From the NCBI GenBank assembly GCA_016700055.1, contig CP064997.1, positions 1,116,001-1,180,000 of the forward strand: a DNA stretch of 64,000 bases, given 5' to 3'. Below the pieces are notes generated by a model. That model saw nothing but the letters and a program-made list of their open reading frames with translations. It searched no databases and had not been told where the DNA came from. Within the stretch, counting starts at the first letter, position 1. Each line of letters begins with the position of its first letter. This document shows, one piece after another, positions 9,233 to 17,790 of this stretch. The stretch is from Actinomycetota bacterium (GTDB lineage Bacteria > Actinomycetota > Acidimicrobiia > Acidimicrobiales > Ilumatobacteraceae). Made by a program: the position numbers and the translations under genes.

Positions 9233-10329
9233 TCCCGATCACGAGCGTGCGCTGCGGACCCGAGGAGGAAGCCCTCGTACTCGAGGTGTTGCGCTCGGGG
9301 ATGCTGGCGCAGGGTCCGATGGTCGAGCGGTTCGAGCAGTGTTGTCGCGAGATGGCGGGCACCCGCCATGCGATCGCGGTCAGCAACGGCACCACGGCGC
9401 TCAGCGCGGCGCTCGAAGCCCTCGACCTGGAACCGGGCGACGAGGTGGTCACGAGCCCGTTCACCTTCGTCGCGACGCTCAACTCGATCCTCGAGTCCGG
9501 TGCGACGGCCCGCTTCGCCGACATCTCCGAGATCGACTTCAACATGTCGCCGGCGCACGTGGAGTCGGTCCTCACGGAGCGCACGCGGGTGCTGATGCCT
9601 GTGCACCTCTACGGGCAGACGGCAGAAATGGGCCCGATCCAAGGCCTCGCCGAGGCCCACGGTTGCCGCGTGGTTGAGGACGCGGCCCAGGCACACGGCG
9701 CTTCCTACGAAGGGCGCCCGGCGGGGTCGTTCGGGATCGCGATATTCAGCTTCTACGCCACGAAGAACCTCATGTCGGGTGAGGGAGGCGTGGTCACCAC
9801 CGACGACGACGACGTCGCCGAGCGCGTCCGGGTGCTGCGCAACCAGGGGATGCGGGCGCGCTACGACTACGAGCGCCCCGGGCACAACTACCGGTTGACC
9901 GATCTGGCGGCCGCAGTCGCCATCCCCCAGTTCGCACGCCTGGACGCGATCTCCGAGGCTCGTTCGGCGAACGCGCGCTACTACTCCGAGCGCCTCGCCG
10001 GGATCGAGGGCCTCGTCGTCCCGAGCGTCCAGGCCGGTCGCCGGCACGTGTGGCACCAGTACACCCTGCGCGTCACCGACACGGCGCGCCGCACGCGCGA
10101 CCAGGTGCTCGCCTCGCTGCAGAGCCGCGGCATCGGATCTGGCGTGTACTACCCCCGCCCGGTGCACCACTACGACTGCTTCCGCGGCCACCCCCGTGTC
10201 CACCACCACGACGACACGAGCACCGCGGAGCGGGTCGCGGGCGAGGTGCTGAGCATCCCCGTGCACCAGCACCTCACCGCGGACGAGCTGGTGCAGGTCG
10301 CCGATGCCGTCGTCGCGGCCCTGCAATGA
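9229..10329 (+). CDS. DegT/DnrJ/EryC1-family sugar aminotransferase, WbpE-like
   Basis: 366 aa, a usual length for this PLP-dependent family. Visible landmarks are the SNGTTAL phosphate-binding loop (52-58), VVEDAAQAHGA with Asp151 for the pyridine nitrogen, and FYATKN with the Schiff-base Lys179. The ATG at 9229 overlaps the acetyltransferase TGA and fits the family N-terminus MIPIT..R. Sitting between a WbpD-like acetyltransferase and a 2-epimerase, it most likely transaminates the 3-keto sugar of a UDP-2-acetamido uronic acid, with glutamate as donor. Exact stereochemistry is inference. Confidence 0.88.
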   Translation: MIPITSVRCGPEEEALVLEVLRSGMLAQGPMVERFEQCCREMAGTRHAIAVSNGTTALSAALEALDLEPGDEVVTSPFTFVATLNSILESGATARFADISEIDFNMSPAHVESVLTERTRVLMPVHLYGQTAEMGPIQGLAEAHGCRVVEDAAQAHGASYEGRPAGSFGIAIFSFYATKNLMSGEGGVVTTDDDDVAERVRVLRNQGMRARYDYERPGHNYRLTDLAAAVAIPQFARLDAISEARSANARYYSERLAGIEGLVVPSVQAGRRHVWHQYTLRVTDTARRTRDQVLASLQSRGIGSGVYYPRPVHHYDCFRGHPRVHHHDDTSTAERVAGEVLSIPVHQHLTADELVQVADAVVAALQ

Positions 10330-10348
10330 GCGCGACGGGGGCCCGGCC

Positions 10349-11440
10349 GTGACGGCGAGCGGGCAGGTCGCGGTGGTCTTCGGGACACGCCCCGAGATCA
10401 TCAAGTTGGCCCCGGTGGTGCACGAGCTCGGCGACCGGGCGACGACGATCCACACCGGCCAGCACTTCGACGACCAGATGAGCCGCACCTTCCTGGAGCA
10501 GCTCGACATCGGCGAACCCGACCACCATCTCGACGTCGGCGGCCTGACCAGGGGCGCCCAGATCGGTCGCGCGACGATCGCCATCGAGGAGCTGCTGTTG
10601 AGGCTGCGACCGGCCTGCGTCGTGGTGCAAGGCGACACGAACTCCGGTCTGGCCGGCGCCCTGGCAGCCAATGCGGCCCTCATCCCCATCGTCCACCTGG
10701 AAGCCGGCCTGCGCAGCTTCGACCGCACGATGCCCGAGGAGCACAACCGTGTGCTGATCGACGCCCTGTCGGAGCGTTGCCTCGCGCCCCACCCGTCCAA
10801 CGCGGAGCTGCTACGACGTGAGGGCGTGTCACCGGAGCGGATCCGCGTGACCGGGAGCACCCTGAAGGAGGCGCTCGACAGGATCCTGCCGTCCGCCGGC
10901 GAACGCGCCAGCCTCCTGGCCGAGCTCGGGCTGCAGCCCAGCCGGTTCGTCCTTGCCACCGTCCACCGCGTCGAGAACGCCGACGACCCGGTGAAGCTGA
11001 AGGCGATTCTCGAACAGCTGGCCGCGCTGCCACTGCCGGTCGTGCTGCCGCTCCACCCGCGCGCCATGGCGCGGGCGCGTGAGTTCGGGATGTTGCAGCT
11101 GCTCGAGGGGGTGCAACTCGTCGAACCGCTCGGGTACCGGGAGTTCATCGCTCTGGCCGCAGAGTGCGCCCTGCTGATCAGCGACTCGGGCGGGGTGCAG
11201 GAAGAGGCCACCATCGTGAAGCGGCCGGTGGTCGTCATCCGTAGCTCCACCGAGCGCCCCGAGCTGCTCGGCACGTTCGCGCATCTCGTGTCGGCCGGCC
11301 CGGAGATCTCCACCGTGGCATGCCGCCTGCTGGAGACGATCGCGCAGACTCATGCCCAGCTGCGTGAGCTCCCTTACCCCTACGGCGTGCACGCCTCGGC
11401 ACGGTGTGTCGAGGCGATCGACGAGTTGGCAGGCGGCTGA
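10349..11440 (+). CDS. UDP-N-acetylglucosamine 2-epimerase (non-hydrolysing), WecB/WbpI-like
   Basis: 363 aa from a GTG at 10349. The family signatures GTRPEIIKLAP near the N-terminus, HLEAGLRSFDRTMPEEHNR mid-protein and SDSGGVQEEA near the C-terminus are intact and carry the UDP-sugar and catalytic residues. An ATG at 10304 would overlap the previous gene and add unlike sequence, so the GTG is preferred. WbpI, which epimerises UDP-GlcNAc3NAcA to the manno form, is about 354 aa and belongs to the same family. The gene order acetyltransferase-aminotransferase-epimerase favours that role, but a plain UDP-GlcNAc/ManNAc role is not excluded. Confidence 0.88.
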   Translation: MTASGQVAVVFGTRPEIIKLAPVVHELGDRATTIHTGQHFDDQMSRTFLEQLDIGEPDHHLDVGGLTRGAQIGRATIAIEELLLRLRPACVVVQGDTNSGLAGALAANAALIPIVHLEAGLRSFDRTMPEEHNRVLIDALSERCLAPHPSNAELLRREGVSPERIRVTGSTLKEALDRILPSAGERASLLAELGLQPSRFVLATVHRVENADDPVKLKAILEQLAALPLPVVLPLHPRAMARAREFGMLQLLEGVQLVEPLGYREFIALAAECALLISDSGGVQEEATIVKRPVVVIRSSTERPELLGTFAHLVSAGPEISTVACRLLETIAQTHAQLRELPYPYGVHASARCVEAIDELAGG

Positions 11441-11444
11441 GCGC

Positions 11445-12404
11445 TCATTCCTTGGCAGGTGGGGACTCGATCGCCTCCATCAATGCGTGAGCGGCGCGGA
11501 TCTGGCGCCGCTCTGCCGCGTGGTCGCCACGGCCGTCGACGAACGACATGAAGTGCTCGAACTGCAACGCGAGCGGCTCACCGACGTGGCGGACGAACGG
11601 CAGGTCGATCTCTGTCGACGAGCGGTACCCGAGCCCGTCGGCTCCGTGGGTCATCTCTTGGCTCATGTTCCGGTAGACGGTGACGTCCTGTCGCAGCAGG
11701 TCCACCTCGACCGACTTCGTGTGCGTATGGACCGTCAAGAGGCGCACCTTGCGCTGCGCCAGCCGGTTGGCCGACAGGCTGGCCATCCCCGACGGGAACT
11801 GGAGCGTGCAATCGGCGATCTCGTTGAACCGGTGACCATCCGGGCGATGACAGCATGCACCGACGACGCTCGGTTCGACCCCCCCGAACAACCGCACCGC
11901 GACGTCCAGGTCGTGGAGGAGCATGTCGCCGACGACGCTCGCGGCGATCCGCGGCGCCGGTGGTGAGTGACGGATCGCGAGCAGGTGCACGGGTGTCTCG
12001 TCGATCTGCTGTTCCGCTGCCCGGAAGGCGGCATTGAAGCGCTCGACGAAGCCGCACATCAGCGGCGTATCCGTCTTCTCGGCGAGCTCGAGCAGCGTGT
12101 CCACCTCGGCCAGAGTCGGCGCGAGCGGCTTTTCGAGAAACACCGGGATTCCCCGCTCGAGGAACGGAACCGCGCACTCGACATGAGCGGCGGTCGAGCT
12201 GGCGATCACGGCCGCATCGCAGGTGAAGGCATCGTCGAGGCGGTCAGAGACACGCGCCCAATGACGGCAGCCGAGCCGTTCGGCGGCGGCCGCGTCGATG
12301 TCGATCACGAGACCGAGGTCGGCGTGCGACGAATCGGAGATGATCCGCGCATGGCTCGCGCCCATCGTTCCCGTACCCACCAGGGCGATGACCGGCCTGG
12401 TCAT
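11445..12404 (-). CDS. Gfo/Idh/MocA-family oxidoreductase, candidate WbpB/WlbA-like
   Basis: 319 aa. The N-terminal Rossmann motif ALVGTGTMGASHA, the EKPLAPT signature (about residues 95-101) and a catalytic-region GDMLLHDLD segment are present. WbpB/WlbA proteins, which oxidise the C3 hydroxyl of UDP-GlcNAcA, are about 316 aa. It lies 4 bp from the convergent 2-epimerase gene and overlaps the upstream methyltransferase stop (ATGA). Assigning it as the missing 3-oxidase of the Wbp-like pathway is inference from context, because the family is broad and three other members occur in this window. Confidence 0.75.
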   Translation of the reverse strand: MTRPVIALVGTGTMGASHARIISDSSHADLGLVIDIDAAAAERLGCRHWARVSDRLDDAFTCDAAVIASSTAAHVECAVPFLERGIPVFLEKPLAPTLAEVDTLLELAEKTDTPLMCGFVERFNAAFRAAEQQIDETPVHLLAIRHSPPAPRIAASVVGDMLLHDLDVAVRLFGGVEPSVVGACCHRPDGHRFNEIADCTLQFPSGMASLSANRLAQRKVRLLTVHTHTKSVEVDLLRQDVTVYRNMSQEMTHGADGLGYRSSTEIDLPFVRHVGEPLALQFEHFMSFVDGRGDHAAERRQIRAAHALMEAIESPPAKE

Positions 12405-13279
12405 GAAGTTCCTCCCTCGTTGCCGAGATCGTCCTCGAACGAACAACGCACCGCCACGACCGTGATCAGGTCGGTCAACGCGTACGGAATTGGAAGATCG
12501 GCAAGACGTGACGCGAACTTGACAGCGATCCTGTTCCCACCGCGGAAGCGCATCTGCCCAGCGATGAGCCCGGCAGACACCCACTTCGTCGTCGTCTTGC
12601 ACGTGAGCACGGAGAACCCACTGGACGCGCACAGGTGCACCAGGTCTTCGCGGTCGAACAGCCACAGCACCGACGGTGGCGTCGCCTGCTGCCAGCGAGC
12701 GCCGAGGATGCGCGCCGGTGCACTCGAGCGGTCCCAGGTCTCGATCACGAGTCGACCACCTGGCCGCAGAAGCTGCGCAGCAGCACTCAGCGCACCTGCG
12801 GGGTCGGTGAGGTGTTCGAGCGACTGGAAGAACGTCACCGCGCCGACGGTGCCCATGGGCACCTGCACGTCGGCCAACGACTCGACACAGGTCATGCCCT
12901 CACGCTCTACCGCGGTGCGGGCCGCCGCGTTGACCTCGACCCCGATCGGGCTCCAACCGAACGAACGGGCCTCGCTCATCGTGTAGCCGTAGGCGCAACC
13001 GACGTCGACGATCACCTCCCCCGGAGTCGACGGCTCGCCGATCCGCCGTAGGCGGGCACGGGCGTTGCGGCGATGGATCCGCTCGTCGCGCACGTAATCC
13101 GCGTAGCCACCGCCGGCTGCCGCCTCGAAGTAACCGTCCCCGTAGATGGCGGCGGCTTCGACCGTCGTCGGGAACGGCTCGAGCCGGGTGAGGCCACAGC
13201 CCGTGCAGGCCACATAGCAAAACGGTGGCTTCTCGATCGTCGGCGACCACGCCGCGACCCCGCATCGGGGGCATCGCAC
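12401..13279 (-). CDS. Class I SAM-dependent methyltransferase with N-terminal zinc ribbon
   Basis: 292 aa from a GTG at 13279. The N-terminus has CPRCG and CTGCG pairs forming a likely zinc ribbon. A SAM-binding motif I follows (VIVDVGCAYGYT near 88), then a QSLEH post-motif and LRPGGRLVIETW. This architecture is the usual C-methyltransferase-like or 'zinc-ribbon methyltransferase' of deoxysugar and polysaccharide loci. It is translationally coupled to the Gfo/Idh/MocA gene. The substrate is probably a sugar nucleotide, or a saccharide made by this cluster. Confidence is high for the fold and low for the substrate. Confidence 0.82.
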   Translation of the reverse strand: MRCPRCGVAAWSPTIEKPPFCYVACTGCGLTRLEPFPTTVEAAAIYGDGYFEAAAGGGYADYVRDERIHRRNARARLRRIGEPSTPGEVIVDVGCAYGYTMSEARSFGWSPIGVEVNAAARTAVEREGMTCVESLADVQVPMGTVGAVTFFQSLEHLTDPAGALSAAAQLLRPGGRLVIETWDRSSAPARILGARWQQATPPSVLWLFDREDLVHLCASSGFSVLTCKTTTKWVSAGLIAGQMRFRGGNRIAVKFASRLADLPIPYALTDLITVVAVRCSFEDDLGNEGGTS

Positions 13280-13418
13280 GACCTGAGCGTAGGCGTCAAA
13301 CCGCTCCCTAGATACCCGACATCTGCCTCAAGTCCGCTCGATTGCGAACCGATGACTTTGCCGGCAGTTCCGACGCGGAGACGGAACATTCAGCGCCATC
13401 TGGCACCGGAGGACCCCC

Positions 13419-15671
13419 TTGAAGCGCACCCTCGGACTGGTTCACCTCGGCCTCGTGATCGGCCTGGTGCCACTCGCCATCGGAGCATTCGATCAGAGCG
13501 CCGTCGGGCCGCTGCCCGACATTCAGGCGGGCTCCGTGCTCGAAGTGCAGGTTGCCGGCCAGGCAGGTGTCAGCGCCGACACCGCCATGGTGACCGTCCG
13601 GCTGTCGGCATCACGGCCCTCGACAGATGGCTACGTCACGGCCTTCCCGTGCGGCACGGCGCGCCCGGCTTCGTCGAACCTCAACTTCAGCGCCGGGCGA
13701 CCCGTGTCGAACCTGGCAATCGTCGGTCTCGGCGAGGCAGGCAAGATCTGCGTCTACTCGTCCGCGACGACCGACCTCGCCGTCGACGTCGTCGGCCAGT
13801 TCTCGAAGGATTCCCCCTGGCTGCGAGCCAGCTCGGTACGCCTACTCGATACGCGCACGACTCGTTCCGTGCCGGGTGGGCAGGTCACGCGCGTGCAGGT
13901 GGCGAACCGACCCGGCATCGCGGCGTTGAACGTGACCGCGCTCTCCGACCGCAGCGGCTACCTGACCGTCTTCGCCTGCGGTTCCCGCCAACCGTCGACC
14001 TCGACGGTCAACTTCTCCGCCGGCCGGGCAACCTCGAACTTCACGATGAGTGCGTTGAACGACGGCTCCGTCTGCATCGTCTCCTCGACACGGACCGACC
14101 TCGTCGTCGACTCCCTCGGCTGGGCTCCCTCCGGGCCCGATCGCTTGGAGAGCAAGCCGGTGCGGCTCTACGACACCCGCATCGGCTTCTGGAAGGCCCC
14201 TCTGCGGGCCGGCGCCACGATGCGTGTCCGTGTGCCGAAGAGCGTGACTGCGGCGCTTCTCAACGTCACGACCACCGGCGCTGGCTCCGCCGGCGAGATC
14301 AGCGTCTACACCTGCGACGCCGGTGTACCACCGATGGCGAGTGGGCCGGTCTACGCGAACGAGAGCTCCACGGTGAGCGAGCTGGTCGCACCAGGGTCGA
14401 CCGGCGAGGCGTGCATCCGCTCGACCACGGACACCCACGTCGTGGTGGACCTCGCGGCGACCATCGGCAGCGGACTCCACTACCGACCCGGCCGGCCGAC
14501 CCGTCTCTCCGACCCGGGAGGGTCGACCCCCACCACCACGACCACGACCACGACACCGGCCCCGACCACCACCACGGCGAACCCGACCACGACGACACCG
14601 AACACCACGACGCCGGCCACCACGACGCCGGCCACCACGACGCCAGCAACCACGACACCGGCCACCAGCACCACCGTCGCCAGCCCGACGACCACCACGG
14701 CGCCAGGCTCGGGTGATTCGGTGACGCCGGTGGGGAGCAACTTCGATGTCGGTCGGTACTTGTTGAACGATCGGGTTCCGGAGTCGACGGCGTGGGAGCC
14801 GTCGGGGAACTTCCGGGCGATCTGTGAGTACTCGCACCTGGCCTACGACGACCCGATCGTGTACCCGGGTCAGGCAGGCCAGTCGCATCTGCACATGTTC
14901 TTCGGCAACACCTTGGCCAACGCGAACTCGACGTACGAGTCGCTGCGCACGACTGGTTCGAGCACCTGCCACGGCGGGCCGATCAACCGCTCCGCGTACT
15001 GGATGCCCGCGCTGATCGACGCCTCCGGCAAGGTGGTCACCCCCGACTACCTGATCGTCTACTACAAGGGTTCGATCGGTGCCGGCGCCCAGTACCAGGC
15101 TCAGATCCGGGCGATCCGCTCGATGCCGGCAGGGTTGCGGATGATCGCCGGCTACGACATGGCCAACCCTTCGACACCGACGCACTTCTCGTGGGCGTGT
15201 GAGAGCGGTGGGGCGAGCTCCCAGCAGATCCCCAACTGCGGTTCCGGTGTGCGCGTGGGGGTCTCGTTGACGTTCCCGACGTGTTGGGACGGCCGCAACC
15301 TCGACAGCGCGAACCATCGCAGCCATCTCGCCTACCGCAGCGCCGATCCTCACACCGGGCATCTGTCGTGCCCGGCGACGCATCCGGTGATGCTGCCCGA
15401 GTTCACGTTGGGGGCGTGGTTCTCCCACGACGGCAACTCACGCAACTGGCACCTGGACTCCGACCAGATGCCGGGGATGACCCACGCCAACGGGTCCACG
15501 TTCCACTCCGACTGGTTCGGAGCGTGGGACCCAACCATCCAAGACACCTGGGTCGCCAAGTGCATCAACGACATGCTCAACTGCCAAGGCGGCCAGATCG
15601 GCAACGGTCAACGACTGCTCGACCCCCCCAACTACACCGGACCCCACACCATCGCCCCACCCCCCCACTGA
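13419..15671 (+). CDS. Secreted three-repeat protein with Thr-rich linker and C-terminal DUF1996 domain
   Basis: 750 aa from a TTG at 13419, supported by GGAGG 6 bp upstream. A signal peptide covers residues 1-24. Three beta-rich repeats of about 105 residues follow (to about residue 350), recognisable by RLLDTR or RLYDTR, NFSAGR and VCIVSS..TDLVVD. A Thr/Pro/Ala linker of about 60 residues then leads into DUF1996 (about 435-750), with the motifs SHLHMFFGN and NRSAYWMPAL. DUF1996 proteins are secreted in fungi and actinobacteria and have no assigned activity. The C-terminal half is duplicated nearly identically, in inverse orientation, at 36.1-37.1 kb. An extracellular matrix or wall role is only a guess. 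Confidence 0.85.
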   Translation: MKRTLGLVHLGLVIGLVPLAIGAFDQSAVGPLPDIQAGSVLEVQVAGQAGVSADTAMVTVRLSASRPSTDGYVTAFPCGTARPASSNLNFSAGRPVSNLAIVGLGEAGKICVYSSATTDLAVDVVGQFSKDSPWLRASSVRLLDTRTTRSVPGGQVTRVQVANRPGIAALNVTALSDRSGYLTVFACGSRQPSTSTVNFSAGRATSNFTMSALNDGSVCIVSSTRTDLVVDSLGWAPSGPDRLESKPVRLYDTRIGFWKAPLRAGATMRVRVPKSVTAALLNVTTTGAGSAGEISVYTCDAGVPPMASGPVYANESSTVSELVAPGSTGEACIRSTTDTHVVVDLAATIGSGLHYRPGRPTRLSDPGGSTPTTTTTTTTPAPTTTTANPTTTTPNTTTPATTTPATTTPATTTPATSTTVASPTTTTAPGSGDSVTPVGSNFDVGRYLLNDRVPESTAWEPSGNFRAICEYSHLAYDDPIVYPGQAGQSHLHMFFGNTLANANSTYESLRTTGSSTCHGGPINRSAYWMPALIDASGKVVTPDYLIVYYKGSIGAGAQYQAQIRAIRSMPAGLRMIAGYDMANPSTPTHFSWACESGGASSQQIPNCGSGVRVGVSLTFPTCWDGRNLDSANHRSHLAYRSADPHTGHLSCPATHPVMLPEFTLGAWFSHDGNSRNWHLDSDQMPGMTHANGSTFHSDWFGAWDPTIQDTWVAKCINDMLNCQGGQIGNGQRLLDPPNYTGPHTIAPPPH
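14717..15671 (+). repeat. Inverted ~0.95 kb repeat, copy 1 (DUF1996-coding)
   Basis: This 955-bp stretch recurs in inverse orientation at 36121-37072 with very few substitutions. Differences cluster at the first 60 bp, with a few later ones and two small indels. The match ends at the stop codon on one side and at the linker/domain junction on the other. The pair brackets 20.4 kb of polysaccharide genes. Confidence 0.9.
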
Positions 15672-15728
15672 ACCCCGGTAAGGGCTTCGGCCGGCATGCA
15701 CCTCCCCCAAATCGACGAGCCAAGCCGC

Positions 15729-15734
15729 TACCTT
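15729..15734 (+). promoter_or_regulatory. Leaderless -10 box (TACCTT) for the Gfo/Idh/MocA gene
   Basis: TACCTT ends 6 bp before the GTG at 15741, placing the transcript start at the codon. It decides between this GTG and an upstream ATG at 15696 that would add 15 residues before the Rossmann fold. Confidence 0.5.
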
Positions 15735-15740
15735 CGACCC

Positions 15741-16904
15741 GTGCTGCGCGTGGGCTTGGTGGGTGTGGGCAAGATGGGCCTCTCCCACCTCGCCATCACC
15801 AGGGCGCAACCCGATGTCGAGATCGCCGGCGTCACGGACAACCAGCGCTTCTTGCTGTCCGCGATCCAGTCGAACGCCGGGCTGGCCGGCTACGACCGCT
15901 TCGACGAGATGCTCGCGGCCGCCGGCAACCTCGATTGCGTCATCATCGCCACGCCGACCGCCTCGCACCACGAGCTCGGCATGCTGGCGCTCGATCGCGG
16001 CATCGGCGTCTTCATCGAGAAGCCGCTCACTCTCTCGTACGCGCAGTCGCGCGGGCTGGCCGAGCGGGCGATGGAGGCCGGTGTCGCCAACCAGGTCGGC
16101 TACCACAACCGCTTCGTCGGGACGTTCGCGGAGTCGGCCCGGCTCGTCGCTGCCGGCGCCATCGGGCAGGTGCAGCACGTCAGCGGCAGCGCGTTCGGGC
16201 AGGTCATCACGCCCCGCTCCGGCGCGGGGCGCACCTGGCGATCCGCCAAGTCCACGGGAGGAGGCTGCCTGCACGACTACGCGTGCCACGTCGTCGACCT
16301 GATGAACTTCGTCGTCGGCCCGCCGCAGGAAGTCGTCGGGGCACGCCTGTCGCGGATCTTCTCCCGCGAGATCGAAGATGCCGTGCACGCCATCTTCGTC
16401 TACCCGGACGGGGCCACAGGAACCCTCGAGACCAACTGGTGCGATCCCACCGTGCGCAAGATGACGACCAACATCGTGGTCCACGGATCGCAGGGCAAGA
16501 TCTACGCCGATCGGCAGGAGTGCCGGGTCTTCCTTCGTGAAGACGTCCAGTTCGAGAACTACGGCCCGGGTTGGACGGTGAGGTACATCACCGATCTGCA
16601 ACCGCCGGTCGGCTTCTACGTCCGCGGCGAGGAGTACTCGGCCCAGATCGAGTCCTTCCTCACCGCCTGCCGCGCCAAAGACTCCACTCCCGTCAACAAC
16701 TTCGGCAGCGCAGCCGAGACAGACCGGGTGGTCGAGGAGATCTCCCGCGTCCACGCCGAAGGAGCCGGATCGAGCTCGCCGGCGCGGTCCGCCGGCGAAG
16801 TGAGGCGCACCGTGCAGGTGCCACTCTGGCTCGACCGCGCGGTCACGCGCTCGCACGAGTTCGTGGAGCGCTTCACGACTCGCTCGAGACGGCAGGGGCG
16901 CTGA
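15741..16904 (+). CDS. Gfo/Idh/MocA-family oxidoreductase
   Basis: 387 aa from the GTG at 15741. LRVGLVGVGKMGLSHLA at the N-terminus binds NAD(P), EKPLTLS is the family signature, and a GGGCLHDYACHVVDLM segment holds the catalytic-region His. The C-terminal tail of about 50 residues is charged and extra. It is the first gene of a plus-strand group continuing into an uncharacterised TIM-barrel-like protein (TGATG overlap) and a WecG-type glycosyltransferase. A sugar-nucleotide or inositol-type dehydrogenase role in making a polymer sugar is likely, but the substrate is unknown. Confidence 0.82.
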   Translation: MLRVGLVGVGKMGLSHLAITRAQPDVEIAGVTDNQRFLLSAIQSNAGLAGYDRFDEMLAAAGNLDCVIIATPTASHHELGMLALDRGIGVFIEKPLTLSYAQSRGLAERAMEAGVANQVGYHNRFVGTFAESARLVAAGAIGQVQHVSGSAFGQVITPRSGAGRTWRSAKSTGGGCLHDYACHVVDLMNFVVGPPQEVVGARLSRIFSREIEDAVHAIFVYPDGATGTLETNWCDPTVRKMTTNIVVHGSQGKIYADRQECRVFLREDVQFENYGPGWTVRYITDLQPPVGFYVRGEEYSAQIESFLTACRAKDSTPVNNFGSAAETDRVVEEISRVHAEGAGSSSPARSAGEVRRTVQVPLWLDRAVTRSHEFVERFTTRSRRQGR

Positions 16905-17764
16905 TGGACCGGATCATGTTCGGCGACAACCAGTTCTTCGGCGTGAACCACATGTCCGAAGAGAAGGCGCGGGCGATGGCGCTGCGGTTCCAGGACACCC
17001 AGGCGATCCTGGACGTGCTCGGCCACGCGTACGACGCCGGGATCAGAACCTTCATGTGCACCACCCACGACCGAATGGCCGAGATCGTCGACCGGGTCGC
17101 CGCAGACCGCGATCGGTTCCAAGGTCTGGTCTTCCATCCCGGGATGCCGTATGCGCACAAGTACGCCGACATGGTCACCGAGCTCGGCATCTTCGAGACG
17201 CTTCGCCAGGTGACACCGGGAGGGATCTTCGAGGCCGTCGCGCGTGGGGCCAAGACGGCGGTGAAGAAGGACCTGCGACAGCTCATGTACCAGCTCGTCG
17301 ATGCCGAACTGGTGCCCTTCGCCAGTGTCGAGGTCCCGGTCGTGTTCCTGCAGAACGTCATCGCCGACCTGCTCCTCGGGCTCGGCATGCGCGAGCTGCT
17401 CGCCGAGTTCGTCGAGTACGTGCAGAACCGCCACGGGGCGCGCGCCGGCGTGTTCACGATGAACATGCCACGCATGCTCGACGCGCTGGTCTCCGAAGGG
17501 ATCAGCAACCCGATCATCTGCTGCAACTACAACGCCGTCGGGTTCCGCATGTGCGGGGGGATCGAGGCCTACGACCGAGCCCTCGAAGGCCACGAGTTCA
17601 CCTGCATCGCCATGTCGGTGCTGGCATCCGGGGCGATCGAACCCGAGAGGGCCATCGCCTGGATATGCGACCGGCCGCGCGTCGATTCGATCGTCTTCGG
17701 TGCATCGTCGCGAGGCAACATCGCGAGGACGGTGGAGCTGATCGAGAAGTACTCGAAGTGCTGA
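16904..17764 (+). CDS. Uncharacterised TIM-barrel-like protein, possibly aldo/keto-reductase related
   Basis: 286 aa, starting at the ATG that overlaps the previous stop by 1 bp. I do not recognise a named family. The pattern of strands and helices (GDNQFFGVNH, then a VLGHAYDAGIRTFMCTTHDR segment) and the C-terminal DSIVFGASSRGNIARTVELI resemble an aldo/keto-reductase-like barrel, in which that last segment contacts the cofactor phosphate. The usual Asp-Tyr-Lys-His catalytic set is not obvious. It sits between a sugar dehydrogenase and a glycosyltransferase, so it probably acts on a sugar intermediate. Confidence 0.6.
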   Translation: MDRIMFGDNQFFGVNHMSEEKARAMALRFQDTQAILDVLGHAYDAGIRTFMCTTHDRMAEIVDRVAADRDRFQGLVFHPGMPYAHKYADMVTELGIFETLRQVTPGGIFEAVARGAKTAVKKDLRQLMYQLVDAELVPFASVEVPVVFLQNVIADLLLGLGMRELLAEFVEYVQNRHGARAGVFTMNMPRMLDALVSEGISNPIICCNYNAVGFRMCGGIEAYDRALEGHEFTCIAMSVLASGAIEPERAIAWICDRPRVDSIVFGASSRGNIARTVELIEKYSKC

Positions 17765-17790
17765 GATCCGAGTCTGGAGATTCGACTGCT

